Of a stretch of DNA of 64,000 bases, positions 10,134 to 19,721 are shown one piece after another (positions within the stretch are counted from its first letter, which is position 1; the number at the start of each line of letters is the position of its first letter). Under the pieces are notes generated by a model. The model was not told the origin of the DNA, did no database searches, and was given only the letters and a program-made list of their open reading frames with translations. The position numbers and the translations under genes are program-made. Origin of the DNA: Thermoanaerobacterium aotearoense (GTDB lineage Bacteria; Bacillota; Thermoanaerobacteria; Thermoanaerobacterales; Thermoanaerobacteraceae); contig NZ_CP047602.1 in NCBI RefSeq assembly GCF_009905255.1, positions 1-64,000 on the forward strand, written 5' to 3'.

Positions 10134-10965
10134 CAAAAGAGGGCTTGGTAGAGGTTTACAAGCTCTTATACCAGAGATAGATGAAGAAAGTCCAAAAGGC
10201 GTCGAGAACATCAAGATTTCGGATATTGAGCCAAATCAATTTCAGCCAAGGAAACATTTTGATGATGAGTCATTAAAAGAGCTATCCGATTCCATAAAAG
10301 AGCACGGGATTATACAGCCTATAATAGTCAGAAAAAACGATTTTGGGTATCAGATTGTGGCCGGTGAGAGAAGGTGGAGGGCTGCGAAGTTAGCAGGGCT
10401 TAAAGAAATACCTGCCATAGTGAAAGATTTTGACGATCAAAAAGTGATGGAGATAGCTCTCATAGAAAATCTTCAGAGAGAAGATTTAAACCCAATTGAT
10501 GAGGCAAAGGCGTATAAGTCCCTGATGGAGCAGTTCAACCTGACGCAGGAAGAAATATCAAAAAGGGTAGGGAAAAGCAGATCATCCATTGCCAACAGCA
10601 TAAGGCTTTTGAATTTAGATGATGAAGTTCAAAATATGTTGATGGAAGGCAAAATAACGACTGGACACGCAAAAGTCATATTGGCTTTGCAGGACGCTGA
10701 GAAGCAAAACATGATAGCAAAAAAAATAGTGGACAAAAATCTAAATGTGAGAGAGACGGAAAACCTCATAAAAGAAGTTACATCCTCCAAGAAGAAAAAG
10801 CGAAAAGAAAGCGACGCATACATAAAAGAGATAGAAGATAATTTCTGCAGATTTTTTGGCACAAAGGTCAAAATTATCCATGGGAAAAACAAGGGAAAAA
10901 TATTGATAGAATACTATGGAGAGGAAGATCTGTCGAGGCTTACTGAACTCATAATAGATAGGTGA
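10126..10965 (+). CDS. parB: Chromosome partitioning protein ParB/Spo0J
   Basis: A 279-residue ParB with the N-terminal KRGLGRGLQAL motif (stimulates ParA), the CTPase motif ERRWRAAK, a helix-turn-helix (about 140-190) and a C-terminal dimer domain. The GTG at 10126 overlaps the parA stop. In spore formers this pair also feeds into sporulation control. Confidence 0.95.
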   Translation: MNNKRGLGRGLQALIPEIDEESPKGVENIKISDIEPNQFQPRKHFDDESLKELSDSIKEHGIIQPIIVRKNDFGYQIVAGERRWRAAKLAGLKEIPAIVKDFDDQKVMEIALIENLQREDLNPIDEAKAYKSLMEQFNLTQEEISKRVGKSRSSIANSIRLLNLDDEVQNMLMEGKITTGHAKVILALQDAEKQNMIAKKIVDKNLNVRETENLIKEVTSSKKKKRKESDAYIKEIEDNFCRFFGTKVKIIHGKNKGKILIEYYGEEDLSRLTELIIDR

Positions 10966-10969
10966 TCTT

Positions 10970-11000
10970 AATGCATTTGTAAAAACAAATGCATTTTTCT
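10970..11000 (+). terminator. Intrinsic terminator after parB
   Basis: A 10-bp perfect stem (10971-10980 with 10985-10994) has an AAAA loop and is followed by five Ts. Confidence 0.9.
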
Positions 11001-11062
11001 ATTGTAACAGAGGCTAAATAAATATAAAATATAGATATATAAATAAATTTTAGGTGATATAG

Positions 11063-12361
11063 ATGGAATATTGCATAATAATCTGCAATTCAACGCAGCA
11101 CATGCTGAATGCAGATAAGATACTAAAAGAAAACAATATAAAGACGGAGCTGATACCAGCTCCAGCGGAGTACGGTTCTGTATGCAGTACCGCAATCAAA
11201 ATTGATGCATATAATGTAGATGTAGCAGAAAAACTTTTAAAAAATAATTCTGTATCGGTAAAAGGTATATATCCGTATAAAATTAGGAAATTGGATGGCT
11301 TAGTAGAAAGAATAAATAGAAGGTTAAGTGGAGATATAAAAGCTGTCTTAGAAAAAGTAGAAAAAGGCATAGATCTTACGGAAGATGATATAGTGTTGCT
11401 GCTTAGCGCCGAAGGGGATGAGAACTTAAGTTCTATATACAAAGCCGCCGATGAGATGAGGAAGGCGGTTGTAGGTGATGTAGTCGATATAAGGGCTGCA
11501 ATAGAGTTTTCTAACATCTGCAGGAAAAATTGCCTGTACTGCGGATTGAGAAGGGATAATTCAACTGTCGACAGGTATAGAATGGATGCAGATGAAATAG
11601 TTGAAACAGCAAAGGAACTAAAGCGGATGGGGATAAAGACGGTTATTCTTCAATCAGGAGAAGATCCATGGTACACAGAGGATAAAATAATAGAGATAAT
11701 AAGAAAAATCAAGAAAGAGACTAATATGCGGATAACATTAAGCATTGGTGAAAGGACTGAGGAAGAATACAAGCATTTTAGGGAAGCTGGTGCAAACAAC
11801 TTCCTGCTAAAAATAGAGACTACAAACAGGGAAGTATTTAAAAACATACACCCTGATGATGATTTTGATTACCGCGTAAAATGCAGCCAATGGCTTAGAG
11901 AAAATGGATATATAAATGGTAATGGAAACATTATAGGACTTCCTGGGCAGACAGCAAGGGACATTGCAAGAGATATACTTTTCTTTAAAGATATGGGCAT
12001 CCACATGGTAGGCATTGGTCCTTTTGTGCCTGCTGTAGGTACGCCGTTAGAGACATACCCGCATGGAAGCGTTGAGATGACCCTTAAAACCGTCGCTGCT
12101 ACAAGGCTTGTACTAAAAAATGTCTTTATTCCAGCGACGACTGCATTGGCTACCGTTGACAAGGAAGCCCAAGTAAAAGCTTTAATGGCTGGCGCAAATA
12201 CGATAATGCTTATATCTACCCCTTCAAAGTACAGAAGCAGGTACAGGATTTACAGCAACAAAAATATGGTGGATCTTAAGACGGCATACAAGGCTATTGT
12301 AAAAGCTGGTAGAAAATTGCCTCCTTATATAAATAAAGATTATATAAAAGATATAGTATAG
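11063..12361 (+). CDS. hydE: DUF3343 domain fused to [FeFe]-hydrogenase maturase HydE
   Basis: This 432-residue protein has two parts. Residues 1-75 form a DUF3343-like domain (putative sulfur/selenium carrier) with a cysteine at 41 in the context EYGSVCSTA. From about residue 90 it is a HydE-type radical SAM enzyme, with the 4Fe-4S motif CX3CX2C at C153, C157 and C160. HydE helps build the organometallic H-cluster of [FeFe]-hydrogenase. HydE enzymes are usually about 350 residues, so the extra N terminus is a true addition. The ATG follows AGGTGAT. The next gene is a cysteine desulfurase, suggesting sulfur handling; that link is inference. Confidence 0.85.
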   Translation: MEYCIIICNSTQHMLNADKILKENNIKTELIPAPAEYGSVCSTAIKIDAYNVDVAEKLLKNNSVSVKGIYPYKIRKLDGLVERINRRLSGDIKAVLEKVEKGIDLTEDDIVLLLSAEGDENLSSIYKAADEMRKAVVGDVVDIRAAIEFSNICRKNCLYCGLRRDNSTVDRYRMDADEIVETAKELKRMGIKTVILQSGEDPWYTEDKIIEIIRKIKKETNMRITLSIGERTEEEYKHFREAGANNFLLKIETTNREVFKNIHPDDDFDYRVKCSQWLRENGYINGNGNIIGLPGQTARDIARDILFFKDMGIHMVGIGPFVPAVGTPLETYPHGSVEMTLKTVAATRLVLKNVFIPATTALATVDKEAQVKALMAGANTIMLISTPSKYRSRYRIYSNKNMVDLKTAYKAIVKAGRKLPPYINKDYIKDIV

Positions 12362-12382
12362 AAATCGATAGGAGGGTTATCA

Positions 12383-13528
12383 TTGATTTATTTTGACAAT
12401 GCGGCTACATCGTATCCTAAGCCTGAATCAGTCTATGATGAGATTGATAGAGTGATGAGATACTGTGGCAATCCAGGAAGAGGAAGCCATAGGTTGGCAA
12501 TTGAATCTGGAAGGCACATATTGGAGGCCAGACAGGAACTTTGCAATCTATTTAATATAAGCGATCCTATGAGGATAGTTTTTACGCTTAACACGACAGA
12601 TTCATTAAATATTGCCATAAAGGGAATTTTAAACGAAGGCGATCATGTTATAACGTCCAGCATGGAGCACAATTCAATGATAAGACCGCTTATTGCGCTG
12701 AGGGATAGGAATTACATCGATCTAACTGTAGTCAAATGCGATGAAAAGGGAAATATCGATGTGGATGATGTAAAGAAATCAATAAAGAAGAATACAAAAT
12801 TGATCGCCATGATCCATGCATCAAACGTTACTGGCACGTTGATGCCAATAAGGGAAATAGGTAGTATTGCCCGGGAAATGGGGATATATTTCCTTGTTGA
12901 TGCTGCACAGACTGCAGGTAGTCATCCTATTGATGTAGAGAAAGACAATATTGATCTATTGGCATTTCCGGGCCACAAATCGCTGTTAGGTCCTCAAGGA
13001 ACCGGTGGACTTTATGTAAAAAGCACAATAAAACTTAAGACGATAAAAGAAGGTGGGACAGGTAGCAATTCAGAAAATATACACCAGCCTGATATGATGC
13101 CTGACATGCTGGAAAGTGGTACGCCAAATACGCCTGGAATCGCAGGTTTAAAAGAAGGCGTAAGATTTGTAAGAAGTGTAGGCGTAGAGAATATTTTGGA
13201 TCACGAAAGGACGCTTGTCAGGAGATTTATAGATGGCGTAAAAGAAATTCCCAATCTTATCTTATACGGAAACGAAGATTTGAAAAAGCGAGTCGGTGTC
13301 GTTTCAGTAAATATAAAAGATATTGATTCTGGCGAAGTCAGCTATATATTAGATAAGGCATTTGATATAGCGACAAGATCTGGACTTCATTGTTCATCTT
13401 TGGCTCATCAAACAATAGGCACTATAAAAACTGGAACTGTCAGATTTGGAATAGGGTATTTTAATACAGAAGATGAAGTTGATAAAGCAATTGAAGCATT
13501 GTATACCATAGCAAAACAAGCCATTTAA
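12383..13528 (+). CDS. Cysteine desulfurase family aminotransferase
   Basis: A 381-residue class V PLP enzyme. The Schiff-base lysine is K199 (FPGHKS) and the candidate persulfide cysteine is C337 (RSGLHCSS). It opens MIYFDNAATSYPKP from a TTG that follows AGGAGGG. It resembles the small subgroup of desulfurases found beside DUF3343 genes rather than the IscS/NifS used for general Fe-S assembly. It lies 21 bases after the HydE fusion and may load its carrier domain. Confidence 0.88.
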   Translation: MIYFDNAATSYPKPESVYDEIDRVMRYCGNPGRGSHRLAIESGRHILEARQELCNLFNISDPMRIVFTLNTTDSLNIAIKGILNEGDHVITSSMEHNSMIRPLIALRDRNYIDLTVVKCDEKGNIDVDDVKKSIKKNTKLIAMIHASNVTGTLMPIREIGSIAREMGIYFLVDAAQTAGSHPIDVEKDNIDLLAFPGHKSLLGPQGTGGLYVKSTIKLKTIKEGGTGSNSENIHQPDMMPDMLESGTPNTPGIAGLKEGVRFVRSVGVENILDHERTLVRRFIDGVKEIPNLILYGNEDLKKRVGVVSVNIKDIDSGEVSYILDKAFDIATRSGLHCSSLAHQTIGTIKTGTVRFGIGYFNTEDEVDKAIEALYTIAKQAI

Positions 13529-13559
13529 ATAATCTTTATATGCGGAGGAAGAATAAACT

Positions 13560-14063
13560 ATGCAGGAACTTATGATGATGCTCAATAAAAATGTTAATCT
13601 GCTTGTACTACTTGCGATTGTCTTAGGATTAATAGACTTTATAGTGGTAATTGTGATTAATTCGAAATACACAAAATTAAAGAATAAATATAAAAAGCTT
13701 ATTAAAGAATTGGAGATGGGAGATGTAGTAGACCTTCTTGCCAAAAATATAAGCAAGAATGATGAGTTTAATGAAAAGCTGGAAAAGTTCAGAAAAGAGT
13801 TAAGCATGATAGACAATGAAATGAAAGCTTCAATAAAGAAGGTTGGAATTGTAAGGTATAATGCTTTTAATGATGTTGGATCTGATTTAAGCTTTTCAAT
13901 AGCTCTTTTAGATAGCGATGACAATGGAATAGTAATATCGGGCATTTATGGAAGAAATGAAACCGCCACTTTTGCAAAACCCATAGTTAAAGCACAATCA
14001 AATTATCCTCTATCTGCTGAGGAGATACAGGCCATAGATAAGGCAAGAAAAGGTCAGAGGTGA
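13560..14063 (+). CDS. DUF4446 membrane-anchored protein
   Basis: A 167-residue protein with one transmembrane helix near residues 14-34, a basic coiled-coil stretch (about 38-95), then a compact domain starting KKVGIVRYNAFNDVG. This is the DUF4446 pattern common near parB and yyaC in Clostridia. No catalytic motif is visible and the function is unknown. Confidence 0.8.
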   Translation: MQELMMMLNKNVNLLVLLAIVLGLIDFIVVIVINSKYTKLKNKYKKLIKELEMGDVVDLLAKNISKNDEFNEKLEKFRKELSMIDNEMKASIKKVGIVRYNAFNDVGSDLSFSIALLDSDDNGIVISGIYGRNETATFAKPIVKAQSNYPLSAEEIQAIDKARKGQR

Positions 14064-14070
14064 GGATAGT

Positions 14071-14943
14071 TTGATTGCCTTTATTGTAAATCCCACTGCT
14101 GGCAATGGCAAGGCATACAGGATGATTCCTAAAATAGAGAAGTATATGAAAGACAAAAACATAAATCACAAGTTTTTTATAACGAAGTATCCGGGCCATG
14201 GCACTATACTGGCGAGAGAAGCTGTAAAAGATGATTTTGAAATCGTGGTAGCAGTAGGCGGCGATGGGACAGTTCATGAGGTCATTAACGGCATAAGCGA
14301 TTCAAATGTAGCACTTGGCATAATACCTTTAGGCACTGGCAACGATTTTGCAAGGTATTTTCGCATTCCAAAGGATGTATATAAGGCATTGGAAATTCTG
14401 CTAACGAAAAAGACAAAGCTTATTGATAGCGCTGTCATAAATAAGTACATCACCTGCAACAATGTGGCGAATATAGGCATCGATGCAGATGTGGCAGTGC
14501 AAGTGACTAAATTTAAAAGATTTGTCAGTGGAATTTTAGCTTATACATTAAGCCTCATAAATGTACTTTTTAAGTACAAGCCTTACAATGTAAAAATCGA
14601 TATAGACGGAAAGACGATAAAGAGAAGGATTATGTTGGCCGCATTTGGCAATTGTAGTTTTTACGGCGGCGGATTTAAAATCTTGCCTGACGCCAATCCA
14701 GACGATGGATATTTAGACGTCATAATCGTAAATGAAATCAGCAAATTCAAGCTGCTTTTCTTGCTTCCCATGGCTATCTTTGGAAAACACACATCGTTGA
14801 AATGCGTCGAAACTTATAAAGCTGAGAAGATACATATAGACGCTGAAAGAGAGTTAGCACTTTGCGTAGATGGGGAAGTCATTTTGTCAGATACCATTGT
14901 GCTTAATGTGAAGAAGAATTCTGTAAAAATTTGCACAAATTAA
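14071..14943 (+). CDS. Diacylglycerol/lipid kinase family protein
   Basis: A 290-residue DAGK-catalytic (YegS/DgkB-like) protein. It has the nucleotide-binding signature VNPTAGNGKA, the GGDGTVHEVING motif and the downstream PLGTGNDFAR motif. It probably phosphorylates diacylglycerol or a related lipid for phospholipid recycling. It starts at a TTG seven bases after the DUF4446 stop. The exact lipid substrate is not determinable. Confidence 0.88.
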   Translation: MIAFIVNPTAGNGKAYRMIPKIEKYMKDKNINHKFFITKYPGHGTILAREAVKDDFEIVVAVGGDGTVHEVINGISDSNVALGIIPLGTGNDFARYFRIPKDVYKALEILLTKKTKLIDSAVINKYITCNNVANIGIDADVAVQVTKFKRFVSGILAYTLSLINVLFKYKPYNVKIDIDGKTIKRRIMLAAFGNCSFYGGGFKILPDANPDDGYLDVIIVNEISKFKLLFLLPMAIFGKHTSLKCVETYKAEKIHIDAERELALCVDGEVILSDTIVLNVKKNSVKICTN

Positions 14944-14965
14944 ATAATAAAGTATATTGTCAGAA

Positions 14966-15000
14966 AACTTCAGCCATACTATATATGGTTGGAGTTTTTT
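14966..15000 (+). terminator. Intrinsic terminator after the lipid kinase gene
   Basis: A 13-base stem (14966-14978 with 14984-14996, one G-U pair) is followed by a T run. Confidence 0.85.
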
Positions 15001-15028
15001 ATTTTGTAACTTCTGTGGAGGCGTATAG

Positions 15029-15850
15029 ATGGATGAAGTAAAGACTGGGAAACTAATCATAATAGGTGGAGCAGAGGACAAAAAAGATAAATGTGTAATC
15101 TTAAAAGAAGTGATAAAGTTATCAGGTGGTGAAAATGGCAGAATTGTGATAATGACTACAGCCACAGAAAAGCCACAAGAGGTAGGTAAAAATTATGTGG
15201 AAATTTTTAAGAGATTAGGAGCTGGTATCGTAGAAACTGTAAATGTAGATTCGAGAGATGATGCAAAAGATGAGATTGCCTTAGAAAAACTTAAAAAAAG
15301 CACATGCATTTTTTTTACAGGAGGAGATCAATTAAGGATTACAAGCGTACTTGGCGGAAGTGGTATAGATAAACTATTGAATGAACTTAATAAGCGGAAA
15401 GGAACACTTATAGTTGGCACAAGCGCAGGTGCTTCTGCTATGTCAGGTACAATGATAATAGGTGGAGATGACGAGGAAGCCCCGAGAAAATGCACCATAA
15501 ACATGGCTTCGGGATTGGGACTTTTGAATAACGTCATAATAGATCAGCATTTTGCCCAAAGAGGCAGGATTGGAAGATTGCTTACGGCCATAGCTGAAAA
15601 TCCAAATAATCTTGGGGTAGGGATAGATGAGGATACAGCTATAGTTGTCGATGGCCACAAGTTTAAAGTCATCGGTTCAAATGCAGTGACTGTTGTAGAT
15701 GGAAGGACGCTAAAAAACACAAATGTATCGGAGTCCAGCCCTGATGAGATACTATCATTGACACATGTTACACTGCATATACTCCCGTCTGGATACGGTT
15801 TTGATATCATGCTGAGGGAGCCTTTTAAATACAATGAGGAGGATAAATAA
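15029..15850 (+). CDS. cphB: Cyanophycinase
   Basis: A 273-residue S51-type serine peptidase. The nucleophile elbow GTSAGA places the catalytic serine at S132, and GGAEDK near the N terminus is typical. Cyanophycinase cuts the Asp-Arg polymer cyanophycin into dipeptides. It ends on the first base of the cphA ATG, so the two are translationally coupled as an anabolic/catabolic pair. Confidence 0.92.
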   Translation: MDEVKTGKLIIIGGAEDKKDKCVILKEVIKLSGGENGRIVIMTTATEKPQEVGKNYVEIFKRLGAGIVETVNVDSRDDAKDEIALEKLKKSTCIFFTGGDQLRITSVLGGSGIDKLLNELNKRKGTLIVGTSAGASAMSGTMIIGGDDEEAPRKCTINMASGLGLLNNVIIDQHFAQRGRIGRLLTAIAENPNNLGVGIDEDTAIVVDGHKFKVIGSNAVTVVDGRTLKNTNVSESSPDEILSLTHVTLHILPSGYGFDIMLREPFKYNEEDK

Positions 15851-18477
15851 TGAATATAAAGGACATAAAGGTGTATCGCGGCAGAAACATATACTGTCAT
15901 AGACCTGTTGTAAAGATGGTGGTTGACACAGGCGATCATGATATACCTACGAAAGACATACCTGGATTTAATGAGAGGCTTTTAAAGACAATCCCAGGTT
16001 TAAGCAAACACTGCTGTTCATACGGTTATGAAGGTGGATTTATAAAAAGGCTTGAGGAAGGAACGTATCTTCCTCATGTGACAGAGCACATGATACTGGA
16101 AATACAAAATATGTTGGGATATGATGTGAAGTTTGGAAAAGCGCGACTTATTGATGGGCACATGTACAATGTCATTTTTGAGTATGAACTGGAAGAGTGT
16201 GCATTAAGATCTGCAAAGTTAGCAGTAAAAATGGTAAATAAATTTATAAACGGCGAAGATATAGATTTTCAGCAAGAATTGGAGCAGATTAGAAAAGTCG
16301 TCGTAGAGGTGGAATTAGGGCCCAGCACGATGGCTATAAAAAAAGCTGCCGAAGAAGCATCAATACCGGTGACAAGGGTAGGAAACGGCAGTATATTGAG
16401 GCTTGGGTATGGCCGCTATCAAAAGATGATAGAAGGCACCATAACGCAAAATACCAGTTGCATTGCCGTAGACATCGCATGCGACAAAATTCTTACGAAA
16501 AAAATAATCAAAGAGTATGGATTGCCAGTACCTGAAGGGGATGTGGCGTACAATGAAAATGATGCTATTGCCATAGCTGAGGAAATTGGATATCCAGTTG
16601 TAGTTAAGCCTTACAATGGCAATCAAGGGAAAGGCGTTTTTTTAAACCTTTCAAACAAAGAGGAACTTATCGTTGCTTACAGAAATGCTAAAAATATAAG
16701 CGATATCGTCATAGTGGAAAAGCACATTAAAGGAAAGAATTACAGAGTTTTAGTTGTAGGCGACAGAGTGGTGGCGGTGGCTGAGAGAATACCTGCAAGA
16801 GTATTAGGGGACGGCGTTCATACGATAAGAGAACTGGTGGAGATAGAAAATGAGAATCCTTTAAGAGGTGTAGGACATGAAAAGCCTCTTACAAAGATAA
16901 ATATAGATAACATTTCTCAATTCGTCTTAAAAAAGCAAGGTTACAACATAGACGATATACCTGAAAAAGGCGTGTATGTCTATTTCAGAGAAAGCGCCAA
17001 TTTAAGCACTGGTGGAACGGCAGTAGACAGGACAAAGGAAATACATCCAGACAATATTGAAATAGCTGTAAGAGCAGCTAAAGCCATAGGACTTGATATT
17101 GCAGGAATTGATATTACTATGGAAAATATATCGCTGCCTTTAAATAGAGAAAACGGCGCAATAATTGAAGTCAATGCGGCTCCCGGAATAAGGATGCACC
17201 ACTATCCATCACATGGAAAACCAAGAGATGTAGCAAAGGCAATAATAGATATGCTTTATCCTAAAGGAAGCAAAGCTACTATACCTATAATTTCTGTTAC
17301 AGGGACAAATGGAAAGACCACCACTGTAAGGATGATATCACATATACTTAAGATATACGGTTATACGGTAGGCATGACTTCAACAGACGGCATCTACGTA
17401 GACGATGTGTGCATATACAAAGGTGATAATTCTGGGCCTAAAAGCGCCAGAACATGCCTTGCAGACAAAAATATCGATGCAGCAGTTTTAGAAACTGCCA
17501 GAGGTGGCATAGTGAGAGAAGGATTAGGGTACGATTTAGCTGATGTGGGCATAATCACAAATATATCAGAAGATCACCTTGGAATAGATGGCATTGAAAC
17601 ATTAGAAGATCTTGCTTTTGTAAAGTCATTGGTGGTGGAGGCTGTAAAAAAGGACGGCTATTCTGTATTAAACGCAGACGATCCTATGACACCATACATA
17701 TCAAAAAGGGCTAAGGGAAAGATCATATACTTTTCGATGCACGAAAACAATCTGACCATAAAAAGGCATCTTGAAAATGGTGGCATATCTGTATATTTAA
17801 AGGATGACACTATAGTCATAGCAAATGGCGAAATCATACCTGTTGTGAAGGTTGACGAGATTCCAGCAACGCTAAACGGTAAAGTCTTGTACAATGTGGA
17901 AAATGCTATGGCATCAATTGCTGCATGCTATGGGATAAAGATTCCAGTCAACGTCATATCGAGAGGCATTAGATCTTTTTACTGCGATGAAAACCACAAT
18001 CCAGGCAGATTTAATATATTCAACATAGGAAGCTTTAGAGTGTTGGTAGATTATGGACATAACATTGACGGAATAAAGAAAGTGATAGAATCTGCTCGCA
18101 AGTTGAATCCAAACCGCTTAATCGGTGTCATAGGCGTACCTGGAGATAGAAGCGATTCAAGCACGCTGAAGGTGGGAGAAATATGCGGGAAAGGATTTGA
18201 CAAAGTCTACATAAAGGAAGACATGGATTTAAGAGGAAGAAAGCCAGGTGAAGTTGCAAAACTTCTTGAGATAGGTGTCTTAAAAGGTGGGCTTTCTAAA
18301 GAAGATGTAAAGGTGATCTTGAAAGAAGTAGATGCGCTGAAAGCAGCCATGTATGAAGCAATGCCAGGCGATTTGATAGTCGTATTCTATGAAAAGTACA
18401 CGCCGATAATCGATGCGATAAACAATTTTATAAGATTAAGTCAATTTAATATCAATGAAAGCAAAGAAAGGGCATAA
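15850..18477 (+). CDS. cphA: Cyanophycin synthetase
   Basis: An 875-residue enzyme that makes multi-L-arginyl-poly-L-aspartate from Asp, Arg and ATP. It has an N-terminal domain (about 1-160), an ATP-grasp domain (about 210-480, PYNGNQGKGVF) and a Mur-ligase-like domain whose P-loop GTNGKTTT is near residues 484-491. Length and domain order match cyanobacterial and clostridial CphA. Its last codons lie in a palindrome shared with yyaC. Confidence 0.94.
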   Translation: MNIKDIKVYRGRNIYCHRPVVKMVVDTGDHDIPTKDIPGFNERLLKTIPGLSKHCCSYGYEGGFIKRLEEGTYLPHVTEHMILEIQNMLGYDVKFGKARLIDGHMYNVIFEYELEECALRSAKLAVKMVNKFINGEDIDFQQELEQIRKVVVEVELGPSTMAIKKAAEEASIPVTRVGNGSILRLGYGRYQKMIEGTITQNTSCIAVDIACDKILTKKIIKEYGLPVPEGDVAYNENDAIAIAEEIGYPVVVKPYNGNQGKGVFLNLSNKEELIVAYRNAKNISDIVIVEKHIKGKNYRVLVVGDRVVAVAERIPARVLGDGVHTIRELVEIENENPLRGVGHEKPLTKINIDNISQFVLKKQGYNIDDIPEKGVYVYFRESANLSTGGTAVDRTKEIHPDNIEIAVRAAKAIGLDIAGIDITMENISLPLNRENGAIIEVNAAPGIRMHHYPSHGKPRDVAKAIIDMLYPKGSKATIPIISVTGTNGKTTTVRMISHILKIYGYTVGMTSTDGIYVDDVCIYKGDNSGPKSARTCLADKNIDAAVLETARGGIVREGLGYDLADVGIITNISEDHLGIDGIETLEDLAFVKSLVVEAVKKDGYSVLNADDPMTPYISKRAKGKIIYFSMHENNLTIKRHLENGGISVYLKDDTIVIANGEIIPVVKVDEIPATLNGKVLYNVENAMASIAACYGIKIPVNVISRGIRSFYCDENHNPGRFNIFNIGSFRVLVDYGHNIDGIKKVIESARKLNPNRLIGVIGVPGDRSDSSTLKVGEICGKGFDKVYIKEDMDLRGRKPGEVAKLLEIGVLKGGLSKEDVKVILKEVDALKAAMYEAMPGDLIVVFYEKYTPIIDAINNFIRLSQFNINESKERA

Positions 18478-18495
18478 ATCATGCCCTTTCTTTGC
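18461..18495. terminator. Bidirectional hairpin shared by the 3' ends of cphA and yyaC
   Basis: A perfect 15-bp inverted repeat (18461-18475 with 18481-18495) has a 5-base loop containing parts of both stop codons. It lies between convergent genes. Flanking U runs are short in both directions, so terminator strength is uncertain. Confidence 0.7.
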
Positions 18496-19033
18496 GGTTT
18501 ATAATGTTCATTATAGATTGTGTTATGCCGTACGTTATTATGTCTGCCATTTTCATTACGACATTAAGCCTCGTATTCTGCAGAACCATAAATTCCATGA
18601 AACCTGATATATTTACTATTCCAGTTACGTACATGTTTCCGATAGGAGGCAAGTCTTTAGAAACACCTGCGCCAGGCTTTATCGATCCTTCGCCTATCGA
18701 TATGCACCCTACGTGGTTTAATGAGCCAAGACATGCATCTACAGCGACTATAAAAGGATTTTTATGTAATCTGTTTATCGTATTTAAAGTTTCATTTAAG
18801 TTTTTGGCGTGGACAGGTTCATTTAACGTGCCGTATATGCCTATTTTATCGGAGAAATAGTTTTTTAATTTGTATCCCACGATAGGTCCCAGGCTATCAC
18901 CTGTGGATCTATCAGTACCGATGCATACTATGACAAATTCATCCTTAAAATTAAACAATTTATTAAAACACCTTGAAAATTCAAGGCTAAAATCGCTGTA
19001 ACAAGTTTTGTCATTTATATTTATCAATTTCAT
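18479..19033 (-). CDS. yyaC: Spore protease YyaC (DUF1256)
   Basis: A 184-residue protein with the DUF1256/YyaC motif IGTDRSTGDSLGP and a second conserved block NEPVHAKNL. The fold resembles hydrogenase-maturation endopeptidases. YyaC-type proteins are found only in endospore formers. It is convergent with cphA. Confidence 0.88.
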   Translation of the reverse strand: MKLININDKTCYSDFSLEFSRCFNKLFNFKDEFVIVCIGTDRSTGDSLGPIVGYKLKNYFSDKIGIYGTLNEPVHAKNLNETLNTINRLHKNPFIVAVDACLGSLNHVGCISIGEGSIKPGAGVSKDLPPIGNMYVTGIVNISGFMEFMVLQNTRLNVVMKMADIITYGITQSIMNIINRKERA

Positions 19034-19170
19034 TGCAGCCCATCTCCTTTAAGCAATCTCATATTTATTTTTCACAATTTTTACCGTGTTAATACACTGA
19101 TGGCATTTTAGGTTGAAAAGTCGTGCATATACGTGTATTATAATAGTAGTTGCACTTTAAGGTGGTTTAT

Positions 19171-19704
19171 ATGAATATTGTTGATATGGCAATACTTTTA
19201 ATAATAGCCTATTTTGTATATACTGGCTTCATCAAAGGATTTATCATGACACTATACGGCATGGCCAGCATTGTGTTATCATGGATTTTGACTAAAAGAT
19301 TTTACCCAGTTGTAGAACAATTAATATTGAGAAATAATAAATTGGTAAGTTTTATAGTGAAGATTACAGGATACGGCGATGCGATTTTAAGCGGTGCATC
19401 GACGAAAATGATTGTTACGTTAATAAGTTTTGTATTTACATTTTTGCTGTCTTTGCTATTTTTGAAAGCCGTCGCATTGACTATCAATAAATTGATGGAT
19501 TATCCTGTCATAAGGACATTCAACAGAGTTGGCGGCGGAATTTTAGGCGCTATAGAAGGATTTGCATTTCTATTTCTGCTGTTTGGATTGTTAAGTGTGG
19601 TAAATAGCATGCTGCCGCTAAATTATTGGACTTACATAGAAAAGTCTCAATTTGCAAAGCTGTTTTTGACAAACAAAGATATTGTTAAACTGCTTTTGCT
19701 TTAA
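19171..19704 (+). CDS. CvpA family membrane protein
   Basis: A 177-residue protein with four hydrophobic segments (roughly residues 3-23, 27-47, 80-105 and 125-150). It opens NIVDMAILLIIAYFVYTGF, a CvpA-type N terminus. The family was named from colicin V production in E. coli; the role in Firmicutes is unclear. The ATG follows AAGGTGG. Confidence 0.8.
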   Translation: MNIVDMAILLIIAYFVYTGFIKGFIMTLYGMASIVLSWILTKRFYPVVEQLILRNNKLVSFIVKITGYGDAILSGASTKMIVTLISFVFTFLLSLLFLKAVALTINKLMDYPVIRTFNRVGGGILGAIEGFAFLFLLFGLLSVVNSMLPLNYWTYIEKSQFAKLFLTNKDIVKLLLL

Positions 19705-19721
19705 ATGAAAGGATGTTTAAA

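Noticed and set aside
19113-19144. Promoter for the CvpA gene from TTGAAA and TATAAT
   Set aside because: The two elements are 20 bases apart, too far for a normal sigma-A promoter, so only the -10 element is credible.
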